Counted from the first letter of the stretch, positions 7,484 through 16,116 are shown. The stretch is DNA of 64,000 bases from Planctomycetota bacterium (GCA_019912315.1 JAIOJA010000040.1:1-64000); one strand, 5' to 3'. Numbers and translations: made by a program. Notes: generated by a model not told the origin, from the letters alone.

Positions 7484-10400
7484 TCAACTGGCGTACTGAA
7501 TGCGCTCGGGTGACAGCAGCCCGGCGACGCGATCTTCAAAGTCTTTGCTGGGGGCCACGCGGAAGGTCGGTGCTGCCTCGACCAGGTCAAGCGCCTCGCC
7601 TTTGTCGTCGAGCACCTTGAAGTAAAGCGGCGTCGTGCCGTGGTAGTTCAGCGCGAGCTCGCTCAGCGATCCCAGCAGCTCTGTGTTGATCTCGCCGGTT
7701 GTGAGGGTCAGACAGATGCCGCTGGTGAATCGCTGCCGGGCGGCGCTCGCGGGTATCAGCTCGTCGGCCTTGACGGCAAAGCGCCCCTCCCGGTCGGCGT
7801 TGCCTTCACCGATCGCGAACAGGGCCATGCCTTCCTTGAGGCGCGGCACCCAGGTTTCGGCCAGCTCGCCGAATGCCAGCACGCGGAACGAGCCCTTTGG
7901 TCCGGCCAGGTTGAACGTGGCGTAGTCGTTGCCGCGCTTGCTTTTGCCCTTGCGCAGTCCCGCGACGGCGCCTCCAACACGCACCTTGGAGCCTTCATCC
8001 AGCAGGGGCAGCTCGTCGGGTGTGGTGTTGGTGTACAGCTTGAATTCCTGATCGAACTTCAGCGAGTCATCTTGGGCGAATTCCGTTTCCGCGTCGCGCA
8101 CGTGGATGATCTTGCTGACCAGAATCGTCGCGACTTCGTCTTCGCCTTGCCACTCAAGCATTCCGCGCACAAACACCGGCGCGTCTTCCTGAATCACGTC
8201 TTCCAGTTTCTCGTACACGTCGGGGAACACCGTCACCTTGGTGAAGCCGGTTTCGTCCACCAGGTCAAAGCGGGCCATCTTGCGCCCGAAGTTGCGGCTG
8301 TTCTCGTTGCGGACGGCGTTCACCTGCAGGCCGCTGATCAGGCCCCCGAGAATCACGGCCCCGCCGCCGTCGGTTTCGCTCAGGCTGCTGGCGCGGTCCT
8401 TCGTGTATTTCTCAAACACTTCGCGGTACGTGTCGAGCGGCGAGCTGGTGATGTACAGCCCGAAGGTTTCTTTTTCGTGGCGCTGGCGCTCGGCTTCCGT
8501 GAATGGCGGTTTGTCCGGCAGGGTTTCGAGGTCGCGCTGGTGCTCATCGACCTTCTCTCCCCTGGCGGGCGCGCCGAACATTCCCTTTTGCCCGCGGGCG
8601 CGGTCGGCGGCGCCTTCAGACGCGTGCCGCAAGGCAGCTTCCAGACCGCTTAGCAACGAATTGCGATTCAGCTTCAGGCTGTCAAACGCACCGCCCTTGA
8701 TCAGCGATTCCAGCGTCGCCTTGTTCACGTGCGTCAGGTCAATGTTGTCCAGGAAATGCATGAAGCCCTTGAATCTGCCGACCTTGCGGCGCGACTCGAT
8801 GATCTTTTCGACGGCCTTGGTGCCTACGCCCTTCATGCCGTTGAGCCCGAAAATCACCTTGCCGCCCGCCGCCGAAAATTCCGCGTCGGACAGGTTGATG
8901 TCGGGCGGCGTGACCTTGACGCCCGCGCCGCGGATGTTGCGCATGTACTCAACGATCTTGTCGTTGTTGCCGATCATGCTGGTCAGCAGCGCGGCGTAGT
9001 ATTCGTGCGGGTAGTGCGTTTTCAGCCAGGCGGTCTGGTAGGTGATCAGCCCGTAGGCGACCGTGTGGGCCTTGTTGAAGCCGTAGGCGCCGAAGCCTTC
9101 CATCTGCGCCCACAGGTGCTCGCCGAGTTTTTTGCCGTAGCCGTTCTTTTCGCAACCCGCGACGAACTGCGGGCGCAGCTTGTCCATCAGGTCCTGCTTC
9201 TTTTTGCCGATGGCCTTGCGCAGCACGTCGGCGTCGCCGGGCGTAAAGCCCGCCAGCGCGCGACTCATGAGCATCGCCTGTTCCTGATAGATCAGCGTTC
9301 CGTACGTGTCGGACATGATCTTGCGCAACTCGGCGACGGCCTTGTCGTTGGCGTAACCTTCCGCTTCGCCGGGCATGGTAACTTTGACGCGACCGTGTTT
9401 GCGCGCGGCGAACTCCTTGTCCACGCCGGCGCTCAGCGGGCCCGGGCGATAAATCGCGAGCACGGCCGAGATGTCTTCAAACGTGCTGGGCTTGATGCTT
9501 TGCAGCAGGCGGCACATGCCTTCGGATTCAACCTGGAACACGCCGAAGCCGTCGCCCGCAGCCAGCGTTTTGTAAGTGTCCGGGTCATCCAGCGTGTGCA
9601 GCGACTTGTAGGGCGCGTCGGTGGGGGCTGTCACGGAGTCGAGTTCGATGCGCGGGCCGCCGCTTTTTTCAATCAGTTCTATCGCGCGCTGCATGATGGT
9701 CAGGTTGCGCAGCCCCAGGAAGTCCATTTTCAGGAGCCCCTGGTTCTCGACCTCGTTCATGTTGTATTGCGTCGCGATCACGTAGGTCTTGTTGCCCTGC
9801 GCGTCCTTTTCGTTGCCTTCCTGCCGCATCAGGGGCAGGTAGTTGGTGACGTCCTTGTCGGCAATCACCACGCCGGCCGCGTGTACGCCACTGCCGCGGT
9901 TCAGCCCCTCGAGCTTCATGGCCTTGTCAACGAGGTTTCTGATTTCGGTGTCGCCCTCGTAGGCGGCGCGGAAGTCGGGCTCGGTTTCGATGCACTCGGT
10001 CAGGGATTTCACTTTGCCCTGCACCACGGGCACAAGCTTGGTCAGCTCGTTGACCCGTTTCAGCGGCACGTCCAGCACGCGCCCGGTGTCTTTGATGGCG
10101 GCGCGGGAAAGCAGCTTGCCGAATGTCCCGATCTGGCAGACGCATTCTTCGCCGTACTTCTTGCGGGTGTATTCGATGACTTCGCCGCGGCGCTCGACGC
10201 AGAAATCGATGTCGATATCGGGCATCGAAATGCGGTCCGGGTTCAGAAAGCGCTCGAACAGCAGGTTGTACTTCAGCGGGTCAAGATTGGTGATGCCCAG
10301 CGAATAAGCCACAATGGCCCCGGCGGCCGAGCCGCGACCGGGCCCGACCGGGATTCCGCGGTCCTTGGCCCACTTGATGAAATCCCAGACGACCAGGAAG

Positions 10401-11461
10401 TAGCTGTTGAAGCCCATGCCATCGATGGTCCGCAGCTCGAACTCAAGGCGCTCGCGGGTGGGCGTACCTTCTGCAAGGGCGCCGTCACCGTAGCGTTGCC
10501 GCACGCCCTGCTCGCAGAGCTTGCGCAGGTACTGTTTGTCGCTGAGCCCGTCGGGGCAGTCGAAGGCGGGCAGGTGGTAGCCCTCGTTCTTCAGCTCCAC
10601 GTTGCAGCGCTCCGCGATTTCGACCGTGTGACGCAACACTTCGAGACGGTCGGGGAACAACGACAGCATTTCTTCGGGCGACTTCAGGTAGAAGTCAGGC
10701 CCGTAATCAAGGCGGTTTTCGTCGCTGAGCTTGCGCCCCGTGTTGATGCACAGCAGCGCGTTGTGGGCGTCGTAGTCGCTCGGGTTCAGGTAGTGCGAGT
10801 CGTTGGTAAGTGCCAGCCGCACACCGGACTTGTCGCCCAGCTCAAACATGCGCTTGCTGACCAGATCCTCAAGCTCGCCTGTCCGCGAGTCCCGGTGCGC
10901 CTGGATTTCAAGGAACAGGTTGTCCTTACCGAATATGTTCACGTAGTCGTCGATCTTGCACAAGGCGGGCTCGGTGTCTTTGCCGCGCATGATCGCCTGC
11001 GGAACCTCACCGCCGAGGCAGGCCGTGAGGGCAATCAGCCCTTCGCGGTGATTGCTGAGAGTCTCATAGTCCACGCGGGGCTTGCGGTAGAAGCCTTCGG
11101 TGAAGCCCTTGCTGACAATTTTGCAGAGGTTGCGGTAGCCCTTTTCAGTTTCAGCAAGCAGCACGAGGTGCGCGTTCTCCTTAACGCCGACGTCGCCGCC
11201 CGGTGCGCCATCCAGGTCCGGGTTGCGTTTCTCGTGCATGTCGTAGGGAACGACGTAGATTTCGCAGCCAAGGATCGGCTTGATGCCCTGCTTCCGGCAG
11301 GCGTTGTAGTGATCGACGATGCCACACATGTTGCCGTGGTCAGTGAGGGCGAGTGCGGACATGCCAAGGTCGGCGGCGCGCTTGGCAAGCCCGGGCACGG
11401 TGGCGCCGCCATCAAGGAAGCTGAAGTCGGAGTGAACGTGCAGATGTACGAAGTCAGTCAT
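7484..11461 (-). CDS. dnaE: DNA polymerase III alpha subunit
   Basis: 1325 residues. The N-terminal PHP domain starts with F-V-H-L-H-V-H-S-D-F-S-F-L-D-G-G. The polymerase core shows G-P-G-R-G-S-A-A-G and the catalytic P-D-I-D-I-D-F. Further on is the helix-hairpin-helix/tau-binding region. The protein is longer than the roughly 1160 residues of E. coli DnaE because a second OB-like segment (V-R-V-G-G-A-V-A-G-L-R...) follows the usual OB-fold (V-I-L-G-G-L-I-S-G-L...). It is the replicative polymerase, not PolC. Start ATG at 11461 opens directly on the conserved PHP motif. Reversed open frames on the other strand here are GC-rich shadows. Confidence 0.97.
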   Translation of the reverse strand: MTDFVHLHVHSDFSFLDGGATVPGLAKRAADLGMSALALTDHGNMCGIVDHYNACRKQGIKPILGCEIYVVPYDMHEKRNPDLDGAPGGDVGVKENAHLVLLAETEKGYRNLCKIVSKGFTEGFYRKPRVDYETLSNHREGLIALTACLGGEVPQAIMRGKDTEPALCKIDDYVNIFGKDNLFLEIQAHRDSRTGELEDLVSKRMFELGDKSGVRLALTNDSHYLNPSDYDAHNALLCINTGRKLSDENRLDYGPDFYLKSPEEMLSLFPDRLEVLRHTVEIAERCNVELKNEGYHLPAFDCPDGLSDKQYLRKLCEQGVRQRYGDGALAEGTPTRERLEFELRTIDGMGFNSYFLVVWDFIKWAKDRGIPVGPGRGSAAGAIVAYSLGITNLDPLKYNLLFERFLNPDRISMPDIDIDFCVERRGEVIEYTRKKYGEECVCQIGTFGKLLSRAAIKDTGRVLDVPLKRVNELTKLVPVVQGKVKSLTECIETEPDFRAAYEGDTEIRNLVDKAMKLEGLNRGSGVHAAGVVIADKDVTNYLPLMRQEGNEKDAQGNKTYVIATQYNMNEVENQGLLKMDFLGLRNLTIMQRAIELIEKSGGPRIELDSVTAPTDAPYKSLHTLDDPDTYKTLAAGDGFGVFQVESEGMCRLLQSIKPSTFEDISAVLAIYRPGPLSAGVDKEFAARKHGRVKVTMPGEAEGYANDKAVAELRKIMSDTYGTLIYQEQAMLMSRALAGFTPGDADVLRKAIGKKKQDLMDKLRPQFVAGCEKNGYGKKLGEHLWAQMEGFGAYGFNKAHTVAYGLITYQTAWLKTHYPHEYYAALLTSMIGNNDKIVEYMRNIRGAGVKVTPPDINLSDAEFSAAGGKVIFGLNGMKGVGTKAVEKIIESRRKVGRFKGFMHFLDNIDLTHVNKATLESLIKGGAFDSLKLNRNSLLSGLEAALRHASEGAADRARGQKGMFGAPARGEKVDEHQRDLETLPDKPPFTEAERQRHEKETFGLYITSSPLDTYREVFEKYTKDRASSLSETDGGGAVILGGLISGLQVNAVRNENSRNFGRKMARFDLVDETGFTKVTVFPDVYEKLEDVIQEDAPVFVRGMLEWQGEDEVATILVSKIIHVRDAETEFAQDDSLKFDQEFKLYTNTTPDELPLLDEGSKVRVGGAVAGLRKGKSKRGNDYATFNLAGPKGSFRVLAFGELAETWVPRLKEGMALFAIGEGNADREGRFAVKADELIPASAARQRFTSGICLTLTTGEINTELLGSLSELALNYHGTTPLYFKVLDDKGEALDLVEAAPTFRVAPSKDFEDRVAGLLSPERIQYAS

Positions 11462-11512
11462 GGCGGCCTGAGGGTAACAACGCGCGCGACATTGTAGGGT
11501 GAACCATCATGC

Positions 11513-11535
11513 AAAAAGAGCCCCCGCAGGGGCTC
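11513..11535 (-). terminator. Intrinsic terminator of the pseudopilin operon
   Basis: Read on the minus strand: stem GAGCCCC / GGGGCTC (11535-11529 with 11524-11518) followed by TTTTT (11517-11513). It lies 29 bases after the stop of the last pseudopilin gene and before dnaE. Confidence 0.75.
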
Positions 11536-11563
11536 TGTTCAAAGCTTGTGGAACCGTGTCAGA

Positions 11564-12463
11564 TCAGCCGCCGGTGCCATTTCCGCCGGTGCCATTTCCG
11601 CCGTTGTTGCCGTTGTTGCCGTTGTTTTCGCCTTCGGCAGGTGTCTCCGCGGCGGGTTGCGGCGACTGTGCGGTAAACAGGCGGAAGTTCTCATCGAGCT
11701 TCGGGAAGTCCGGCATTCGTACAAGCGACTCATACACCGCGTAGCGCTTGTGGGTGCGGCGGTTGTAGGCGTCGATCGGCGTCGCGTCCATGATCAGCTC
11801 AATGCGGATCGCGTACGGAAGGCGCTCCTCGTCATCGGTGTCCCAGCGGTCCAGCTCGCTGCTTGAGCCGCGCCGCACGATCTCTTCCAGCGCGGCCGGG
11901 TCGATCTTGCCCTCTTCCGTTACGGCGTCGCGGGGCAGGTCGTAGTACCAGACGCGAAAGCTGACGACGCGGTCGTGAAGCAGCAGCCCGAGGCCGCCTT
12001 CATCCGGGCGTTTGTCGACGCTGAAATCCTCGCGCCGGTACAGGCTGTAGAGCCCGTCGAGGGGGCTGCCGTCGTCAACCTTGTTTTCCTTCACGTAATA
12101 GCCGACTTCCGTGAGGTCGCTGCTGATGCCGTTGTAGCGCAGGTAGCTGTCTATGGAGGTGACGAACCATAACTCATCCTGCGCGTCATCGTCGCCGCCG
12201 TTGTGCTCGCCGAGCATCCACTTGCCGTCCATCTCGACGTTGTCGTCGGGCCCCGTGGCCCAGGTGTTGCGCAGGTCGCGCGAAATGATGGCCATGATGG
12301 CCGGGCCCAGCCTGCGGGCGCGCGCTTCGGATTCGACGGAGATCTTCGCCGTCACCGTCGATTTCAGAATCATGCCCAGAGAGGTCATGATGATCGCCGT
12401 GATCAGCAACGCGATGGTGATCTCGATCAGCGTGAAGCCCTGTCGGCGCGTGCGGCGGATCAT
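11564..12463 (-). CDS. Type II secretion minor pseudopilin, GspJ-like
   Basis: 299 residues. The prepilin signature G-F-T-L-I-E-I follows a short basic leader (cleavage after Gly, Glu at +5), with a hydrophobic helix up to about residue 35 and a soluble domain. Size and last position in the operon fit GspJ, which caps the pseudopilus with GspI and GspK. The C-terminus ends in an unusual Asn/Gly/Thr low-complexity tail (G-N-N-G-N-N-G-G-N-G-T-G-G-N-G). ATGA overlap with the upstream gene indicates translational coupling. Assignment to J rather than another minor pseudopilin comes from size and order. Confidence 0.75.
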   Translation of the reverse strand: MIRRTRRQGFTLIEITIALLITAIIMTSLGMILKSTVTAKISVESEARARRLGPAIMAIISRDLRNTWATGPDDNVEMDGKWMLGEHNGGDDDAQDELWFVTSIDSYLRYNGISSDLTEVGYYVKENKVDDGSPLDGLYSLYRREDFSVDKRPDEGGLGLLLHDRVVSFRVWYYDLPRDAVTEEGKIDPAALEEIVRRGSSSELDRWDTDDEERLPYAIRIELIMDATPIDAYNRRTHKRYAVYESLVRMPDFPKLDENFRLFTAQSPQPAAETPAEGENNGNNGNNGGNGTGGNGTGG

Positions 12464-13128
12464 GGGCCCTCCTCAGGTGCGGGGGCTTCGTCCGTTTCGA
12501 CGTCGGCATTGAACAGCACGGCCGGGTCCACGTACGTCACGAGCTTGATGCTTTCGCGCTGGCGGGGCTGCGAGTCGCCTTCTTCGTCCTTTTCGTAGCC
12601 CGGAAGCTCGGGCAGGTAGACGATCAGCGTAATGCGGACAACGCGGGCGGCCGCCTCCTCACGCGGGTCACCCTCATCAAGCGGGTCGCCGTTGTCGTCG
12701 AGGGGCTGTTCCCAGAGGTCGAGGTCTTCGTCGTTGCCGATGAAGTTAGGGCCGATGAAGATGAGCTCTTTGGTTACTTCCCATTCGAATTTGGCGAAGT
12801 GGTTGCGTTCGACCCAGTTCTCGTTGATGCGTCCGTTGATGTCGTTGACGCGCTCATCGAATTCCGCGAAATCGCCGCTGTCCTGGATGAACCAGGTTTC
12901 TTCGTTTTCGGGATCAGGCAGGTCCTGGCTGATGACTTCGGCCATCTTCATCTCGGCCAGCCAGGCGCCGGAGTGGTGATCGCCGCTGCGGATGAACTGG
13001 TGCAAAGCCTGGTTGCGCACCTGCAGAAGTGCCAGCAGGAAAATGCCGATGAACAGCACGGCGACCAGCACCTCGATCAGCGCGAAGCCGCGACGTCGGT
13101 TTGCCGAAACGGAGGGCAGACGTTTCAT
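12460..13128 (-). CDS. Type II secretion minor pseudopilin, GspI-like
   Basis: 222 residues. The leader M-K-R-L-P-S-V-S-A-N-R-R-R is followed by G-F-A-L-I-E-V-L-V-A-V-L-F, the prepilin peptidase site with Glu+5. One N-terminal helix, then an acidic soluble domain (many D/E from residue 70). The A-L-I-E-V-L-V-A pattern is usual for GspI/PilV-type minor pseudopilins. It overlaps both neighbours by ATGA (12460-12463 and 13125-13128), so the four genes form one tightly coupled operon. Confidence 0.75.
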   Translation of the reverse strand: MKRLPSVSANRRRGFALIEVLVAVLFIGIFLLALLQVRNQALHQFIRSGDHHSGAWLAEMKMAEVISQDLPDPENEETWFIQDSGDFAEFDERVNDINGRINENWVERNHFAKFEWEVTKELIFIGPNFIGNDEDLDLWEQPLDDNGDPLDEGDPREEAAARVVRITLIVYLPELPGYEKDEEGDSQPRQRESIKLVTYVDPAVLFNADVETDEAPAPEEGP

Positions 13129-13769
13129 CGCAGTCTCTCCGGCTCGGGTGGCTTGTGCTCGCCGGGATAAATCTCGGACCCGCCGGTGAAGGGGTTCAGC
13201 ACGACGGTGTAAAAGTCTTCGTCTTCGTTGGTCAGGTACACGTAGTGCCAGTGGGCGCCGCCCGTGGGCATGAAGTCGATTTTGACCTGCGAGTCCGTGG
13301 TACTGGAGCCGTCGGCAAACGCGATGCGGTCAATCCATACGGCGTACACACGCGAGCCGTCCCCGCGCTTGCGGGTCGGCATGTCATGGAAGCCGACGGG
13401 CTTGCGGGCTTCCTCATCATCGCCTTCATAGTAGTCGCCCTCTTCAACCGTTATGGGCGCCCAGACGAAATAGCGCTGCTCGTCTTCATCCAGCCCGTAC
13501 TCGACTGTGTAGCGACGTCCGTTGATCGCGCTCAGAGTGCGCACGTGCTCCAGGAAGCCGCCTAGCTGGCGGGCTTCATTCTTGAGCTGCTCCTTGTTGC
13601 GCAGTCCAAACGCCGCCGCAACCGCAACCATCATGATCAACAACCCCATGATCATCACGACCATGACGATTTCGATCAGGGTGAAACCGGATCGCGCAAA
13701 ACGGGCGGCCCTGTGCGCGCGGTTCAAACCGCGCAGGCCGCCCGGCAACTTATGGCAGGTGCGCCGCAA
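13125..13769 (-). CDS. Type II secretion minor pseudopilin, GspH-like
   Basis: 214 residues from a TTG start at 13769, supported by GAGGAG 6 bases upstream. A long 27-residue basic leader precedes the prepilin motif G-F-T-L-I-E-I-V-M-V-V-M-I-M-G-L-L. The middle section (R-T-L-S-A-I-N-G-R-R-Y-T-V-E-Y) resembles the strand region of GspH/FimT. It begins 3 bases after the GspG-like gene stop. Function: minor pseudopilin helping assembly of the pseudopilus that drives substrates through the outer membrane secretin. Confidence 0.75.
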   Translation of the reverse strand: MRRTCHKLPGGLRGLNRAHRAARFARSGFTLIEIVMVVMIMGLLIMMVAVAAAFGLRNKEQLKNEARQLGGFLEHVRTLSAINGRRYTVEYGLDEDEQRYFVWAPITVEEGDYYEGDDEEARKPVGFHDMPTRKRGDGSRVYAVWIDRIAFADGSSTTDSQVKIDFMPTGGAHWHYVYLTNEDEDFYTVVLNPFTGGSEIYPGEHKPPEPERLR

Positions 13770-13772
13770 GGG

Positions 13773-14177
13773 CTACTCCTCTTTGACTTCTCCGGCCTGG
13801 TTGAAGAAAATATCCTTTTCAGGCACTTCCGCGCCGCCCTCGGACTGGTCTTTGCCCAGGCATTGAAGATCAAAGCCTTCTTCGGTGACGCCGTAGATGA
13901 AGTCGTCCTTGGTCCAGGGGTCCTTCGGTACGCCGTTCGGGAAGTGCGGGTCACGCAGTTCTTCGAGGGTGTCCGGGTAGGACTGGTCGTGCTCAAGCGA
14001 GTAGTGGGACAAAGCCTGCTGGATCTGGGACATGTCCGATCGGGCCTTTTCCCACTTGGCTTTGTCCGGCTTATCGAGCACGAAGACGAAGGCCATGGTG
14101 CCGATAATGCCGAGAATGACGATTACGACCATCAGTTCGACAAGCGTAAATCCTTTACGGTCCTTGCGTTGAATCAT
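13773..14177 (-). CDS. gspG: Major pseudopilin GspG
   Basis: 134 residues. The short leader M-I-Q-R-K-D-R-K-G is followed by F-T-L-V-E-L-M-V-V-I-V-I-L-G-I-I-G. The K-D-P-W-T-K-D-D-F-I-Y segment corresponds to the D-P-W-G-x-P-Y loop of GspG near its calcium site. The A-L-x-x-Y-x-x-x-H-x-x-x-Y-P-x-x-L-x-x-L pattern is also typical. First gene of the four-gene pseudopilin operon. No GspC-F, secretin, GspK or prepilin peptidase gene is in the window, so the rest of the machine must lie elsewhere. Length is normal for the family. Confidence 0.88.
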   Translation of the reverse strand: MIQRKDRKGFTLVELMVVIVILGIIGTMAFVFVLDKPDKAKWEKARSDMSQIQQALSHYSLEHDQSYPDTLEELRDPHFPNGVPKDPWTKDDFIYGVTEEGFDLQCLGKDQSEGGAEVPEKDIFFNQAGEVKEE

Positions 14178-14284
14178 TGGTAGCCGCTCCTGTATCGCGA
14201 TTTCGCTGTGTTCTACAGCTTCCCATGATACGCATGAAGGGGGCTTTGGGCTGGAAATTTCCCCGGTTTTGGGGCGGGTGGCGC

Positions 14285-15337
14285 CTAATCTTCCGGTTCC
14301 GGGTCGAATTCGACGAGACAGCTCTCGCCTTTCTTGAACCCGGCATCGGTGAGCTCGTGCTCAAGCTTGCCGTTCTTGATGACTTTGACCACCCCATCGC
14401 CCGGCAGACGGGGGCAGTACCAGGTTTCGACGCCGTCGTTCTCGACTACGACGCACGGCAGCTTCAGCTTGCCAAGCGTGAAAGTTTCTTCTTTGACCTT
14501 CGCGCGCTTGTCGCCCGGTTCCGGCGCTTTCAGCTCGATGGATTTTTCGCCGCGTTTGACCTTGTCCTTGCCGGCCGGCGCAAACGTGACGACCTCATCA
14601 CCGTACGCAAGCCACTCGCCTTCGCGCGTGTCGTACAGGGGCAACTGCGGGTCGTCCGCGATGCTGAACGGCCTCAGGTCACCTGCGGCCTTGATCAATT
14701 CCGCAAGCTGTTTGGTGTCTTCGTCGCCGTTCTTGGGCTTGCCGACGCTGGATTGAATCCATGACCACTTGTGGGCGATTCTGCCCTGCGGGTCGATCCA
14801 GAACCCCATGTTCGGCAGCAGGCCCCAGGCTTCGTGAGCGCGGTCGTCCATGGCGTCCACCAGCACCACCCAGTCTTCCTTGCCGGCGCTCTTTAGGTCC
14901 CTGGCGGCTTTCTCGCGGTTCTTGTAGGTCTGGTGGGTGTCGATCTTGATCTTGTTGCCCTTCATTTTCCATCCGCCTGTGGATGATGCGTCGCGACGGT
15001 CTTCGGGGCCGTCGTCCGGGTGGGCTTCCCTGGTGTAGACGAACAGGAAGGCGACTTCTTTGCCGTGTTCCGCCTGGAGTTTGTCGAGGGGCTCGAACTG
15101 AGCCACGCAGGGCGGTCAGGTGTAGCTGCCGAACTCGATGAATACCCAGCGCCCCAGATAGTCGCGCAGGTTGACCTCATCGCCGGCGGTGTTCTGCAAG
15201 TGCAGTTGCGGCGCGGGTTGCCCGATGGCGAGAGCCTCTTTTCTGTGAAACTCGCTGAACGGGTTGCTGCGCCCGCGCTGGGCGCAGACACTGGTGATAA
15301 CAAGCAGCAACAGGGCCGCACTGATGGCGTATCTCAT
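14285..15337 (-). CDS. Deiodinase-like selenoprotein (Sec encoded by TGA), exported
   Basis: Reading continuously through one TGA (15116-15118) gives 350 residues. Residues 1-19 form a signal peptide ending V-C-A. A thioredoxin-like fold follows, with G-R-W-V-F-I-E-F-G-S-Y-T-Sec74-P-P-C77. About 30 residues on is Y-T-R-E-A-H106-P-D-D-G. Further down come V-V-L-V-D-A-M-D-D and L-L-P-N-M-G-F-W-I-D-P-Q-G-R-I. This series matches the iodothyronine deiodinase family (active site F-G-S-C-T-Sec-P-P, then E-A-H-x-S-D-G-W, then V-V-x-D-T-M and L-P-E-R), where Sec and His are catalytic. A stem-loop starts 11 bases after the TGA. The in-frame GTG at 15106 has no ribosome site and would lose the signal peptide and the active site. 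About 100 residues at the C-terminus (from about 245) are extra and unassigned. Likely a periplasmic thiol/seleno-redox enzyme; iodothyronine as substrate is not implied. Confidence 0.85.
15070..15115 (-). promoter_or_regulatory. Candidate bacterial SECIS element after the TGA
   Basis: On the minus strand, 11 bases after the TGA, an upper stem GGCTC (15104-15100) pairs with GAGCC (15094-15090) around the loop AGTTC. The loop has G in its second position. The distance from TGA to the loop is 16 bases. An outer stem CCGCC (15115-15111) pairs with GGCGG (15074-15070) and can extend by TG/CA past one bulged base. Spacing and loop agree with the known bacterial SECIS pattern (E. coli fdhF also has 11 bases before its upper stem). 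Prediction only. Confidence 0.65.
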
Positions 15338-15386
15338 GAGATTCTCCCGTGGCCATGTAACCCGGGCCGATGGCGCCGGTAGCGTC

Positions 15387-16049
15387 CTAATCCCCGCCGA
15401 TAAAGTAGGCCGTGATCAGTTGCAGCGCGATCGTGTACTGCCCCGCCGCCGAGAATGTTTCGCGCAGGTGCGTATCCAGCCAGTCCATGCGCAGACCGAG
15501 TTCAAGAAAGGCGAACAGCAGCGCATAGGGCGTCAGCAGGATGACGTAGCCGACGCCGCGGTCGAAATAGACACGTTTGCGCGGGCGCGACTTCCACATA
15601 AGGAAGACTGCTGCGCTGACGCAGATCAGGGCGATCGGGTACCAGCGCACGAACAGCCAGAAGGCGTGGTCCGGCGCCTGCATTCCCGTCGCGTTGGTGA
15701 GTTGCCGTTGCAGCAACTCGCTGAGTATGCACGCAAGCGGCACGATCACGAACAGCGCCAGGTTGACGTGCCTGCCGAAGTTGCGCTTGAGACGGTCCTC
15801 GCCCAGGTTGACCAGACGCCAGCCCAGCAGGCTGGCCATCAGCAGCGCGACCAGCGTGTATGAGGGAAGTCTGCGAGCTTTCAGCGCAAACATCCCGTCC
15901 CAGGACTCACCCGGAACCAGCCACAGCAGCCCGCAGACAACCAGCAGCCCGAAGCCGACCCAGCCCGTGTACCAGGCAAATGCCTGCACGCCGCGATCAA
16001 ATGACCTCTTGGCGCGCGAGGCTTTGCGGATGCTGCCCTTTGCTGTCAT
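15387..16049 (-). CDS. Multi-span membrane protein, unknown
   Basis: 220 residues with five to six predicted membrane spans (about 27-47, 63-80, 95-112, 130-150, 165-185 and possibly the C-terminus). Positively charged loops (R-K-A-S-R-A-K-R, K-S-R-P-R-K-R) suggest the N-terminus is inside. No family recognised. It sits 49 bases upstream of the deiodinase-like gene on the same strand and may share its transcript. A link to electron supply for the exported selenoprotein is conceivable but not shown. Confidence 0.7.
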   Translation of the reverse strand: MTAKGSIRKASRAKRSFDRGVQAFAWYTGWVGFGLLVVCGLLWLVPGESWDGMFALKARRLPSYTLVALLMASLLGWRLVNLGEDRLKRNFGRHVNLALFVIVPLACILSELLQRQLTNATGMQAPDHAFWLFVRWYPIALICVSAAVFLMWKSRPRKRVYFDRGVGYVILLTPYALLFAFLELGLRMDWLDTHLRETFSAAGQYTIALQLITAYFIGGD

Positions 16050-16057
16050 GTCTCAAT

Positions 16058-16081
16058 TAGAAAGGCCCGCGCTCGCGGGCC
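16058..16081 (-). terminator. Probable terminator after nuoE
   Basis: Minus-strand stem GGCCCGC / GCGGGCC (16081-16075 with 16070-16064) with a GAGC loop, followed by TTTCTAA. It lies between the nuoE stop and the membrane protein gene. The T-run is short. Confidence 0.5.
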
Positions 16082-16116
16082 CAATCCAAAATCCAAAATC
16101 TACAATCCAAAATCCA
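16082..16116. repeat. Five tandem heptamers (AAATCCA type)
   Basis: Five consecutive 7-base units of the form [AC]AATC[CT]A fill the gap right up to the nuoE stop codon. A related but degenerate run lies on the other strand at 34935-34955. Confidence 0.85.

Noticed and set aside
8729-11497. Long open frame on the + strand (922 codons)
   Set aside because: Lies antisense to dnaE, has no recognisable domain and is a typical GC-rich mirror frame.
15106-15118. The deiodinase-like gene as two separate genes split at TGA
   Set aside because: The frame continues without shift, the family active site spans the TGA, and the GTG after it has no ribosome site. A sequencing error remains possible but a SECIS-like stem is also present.
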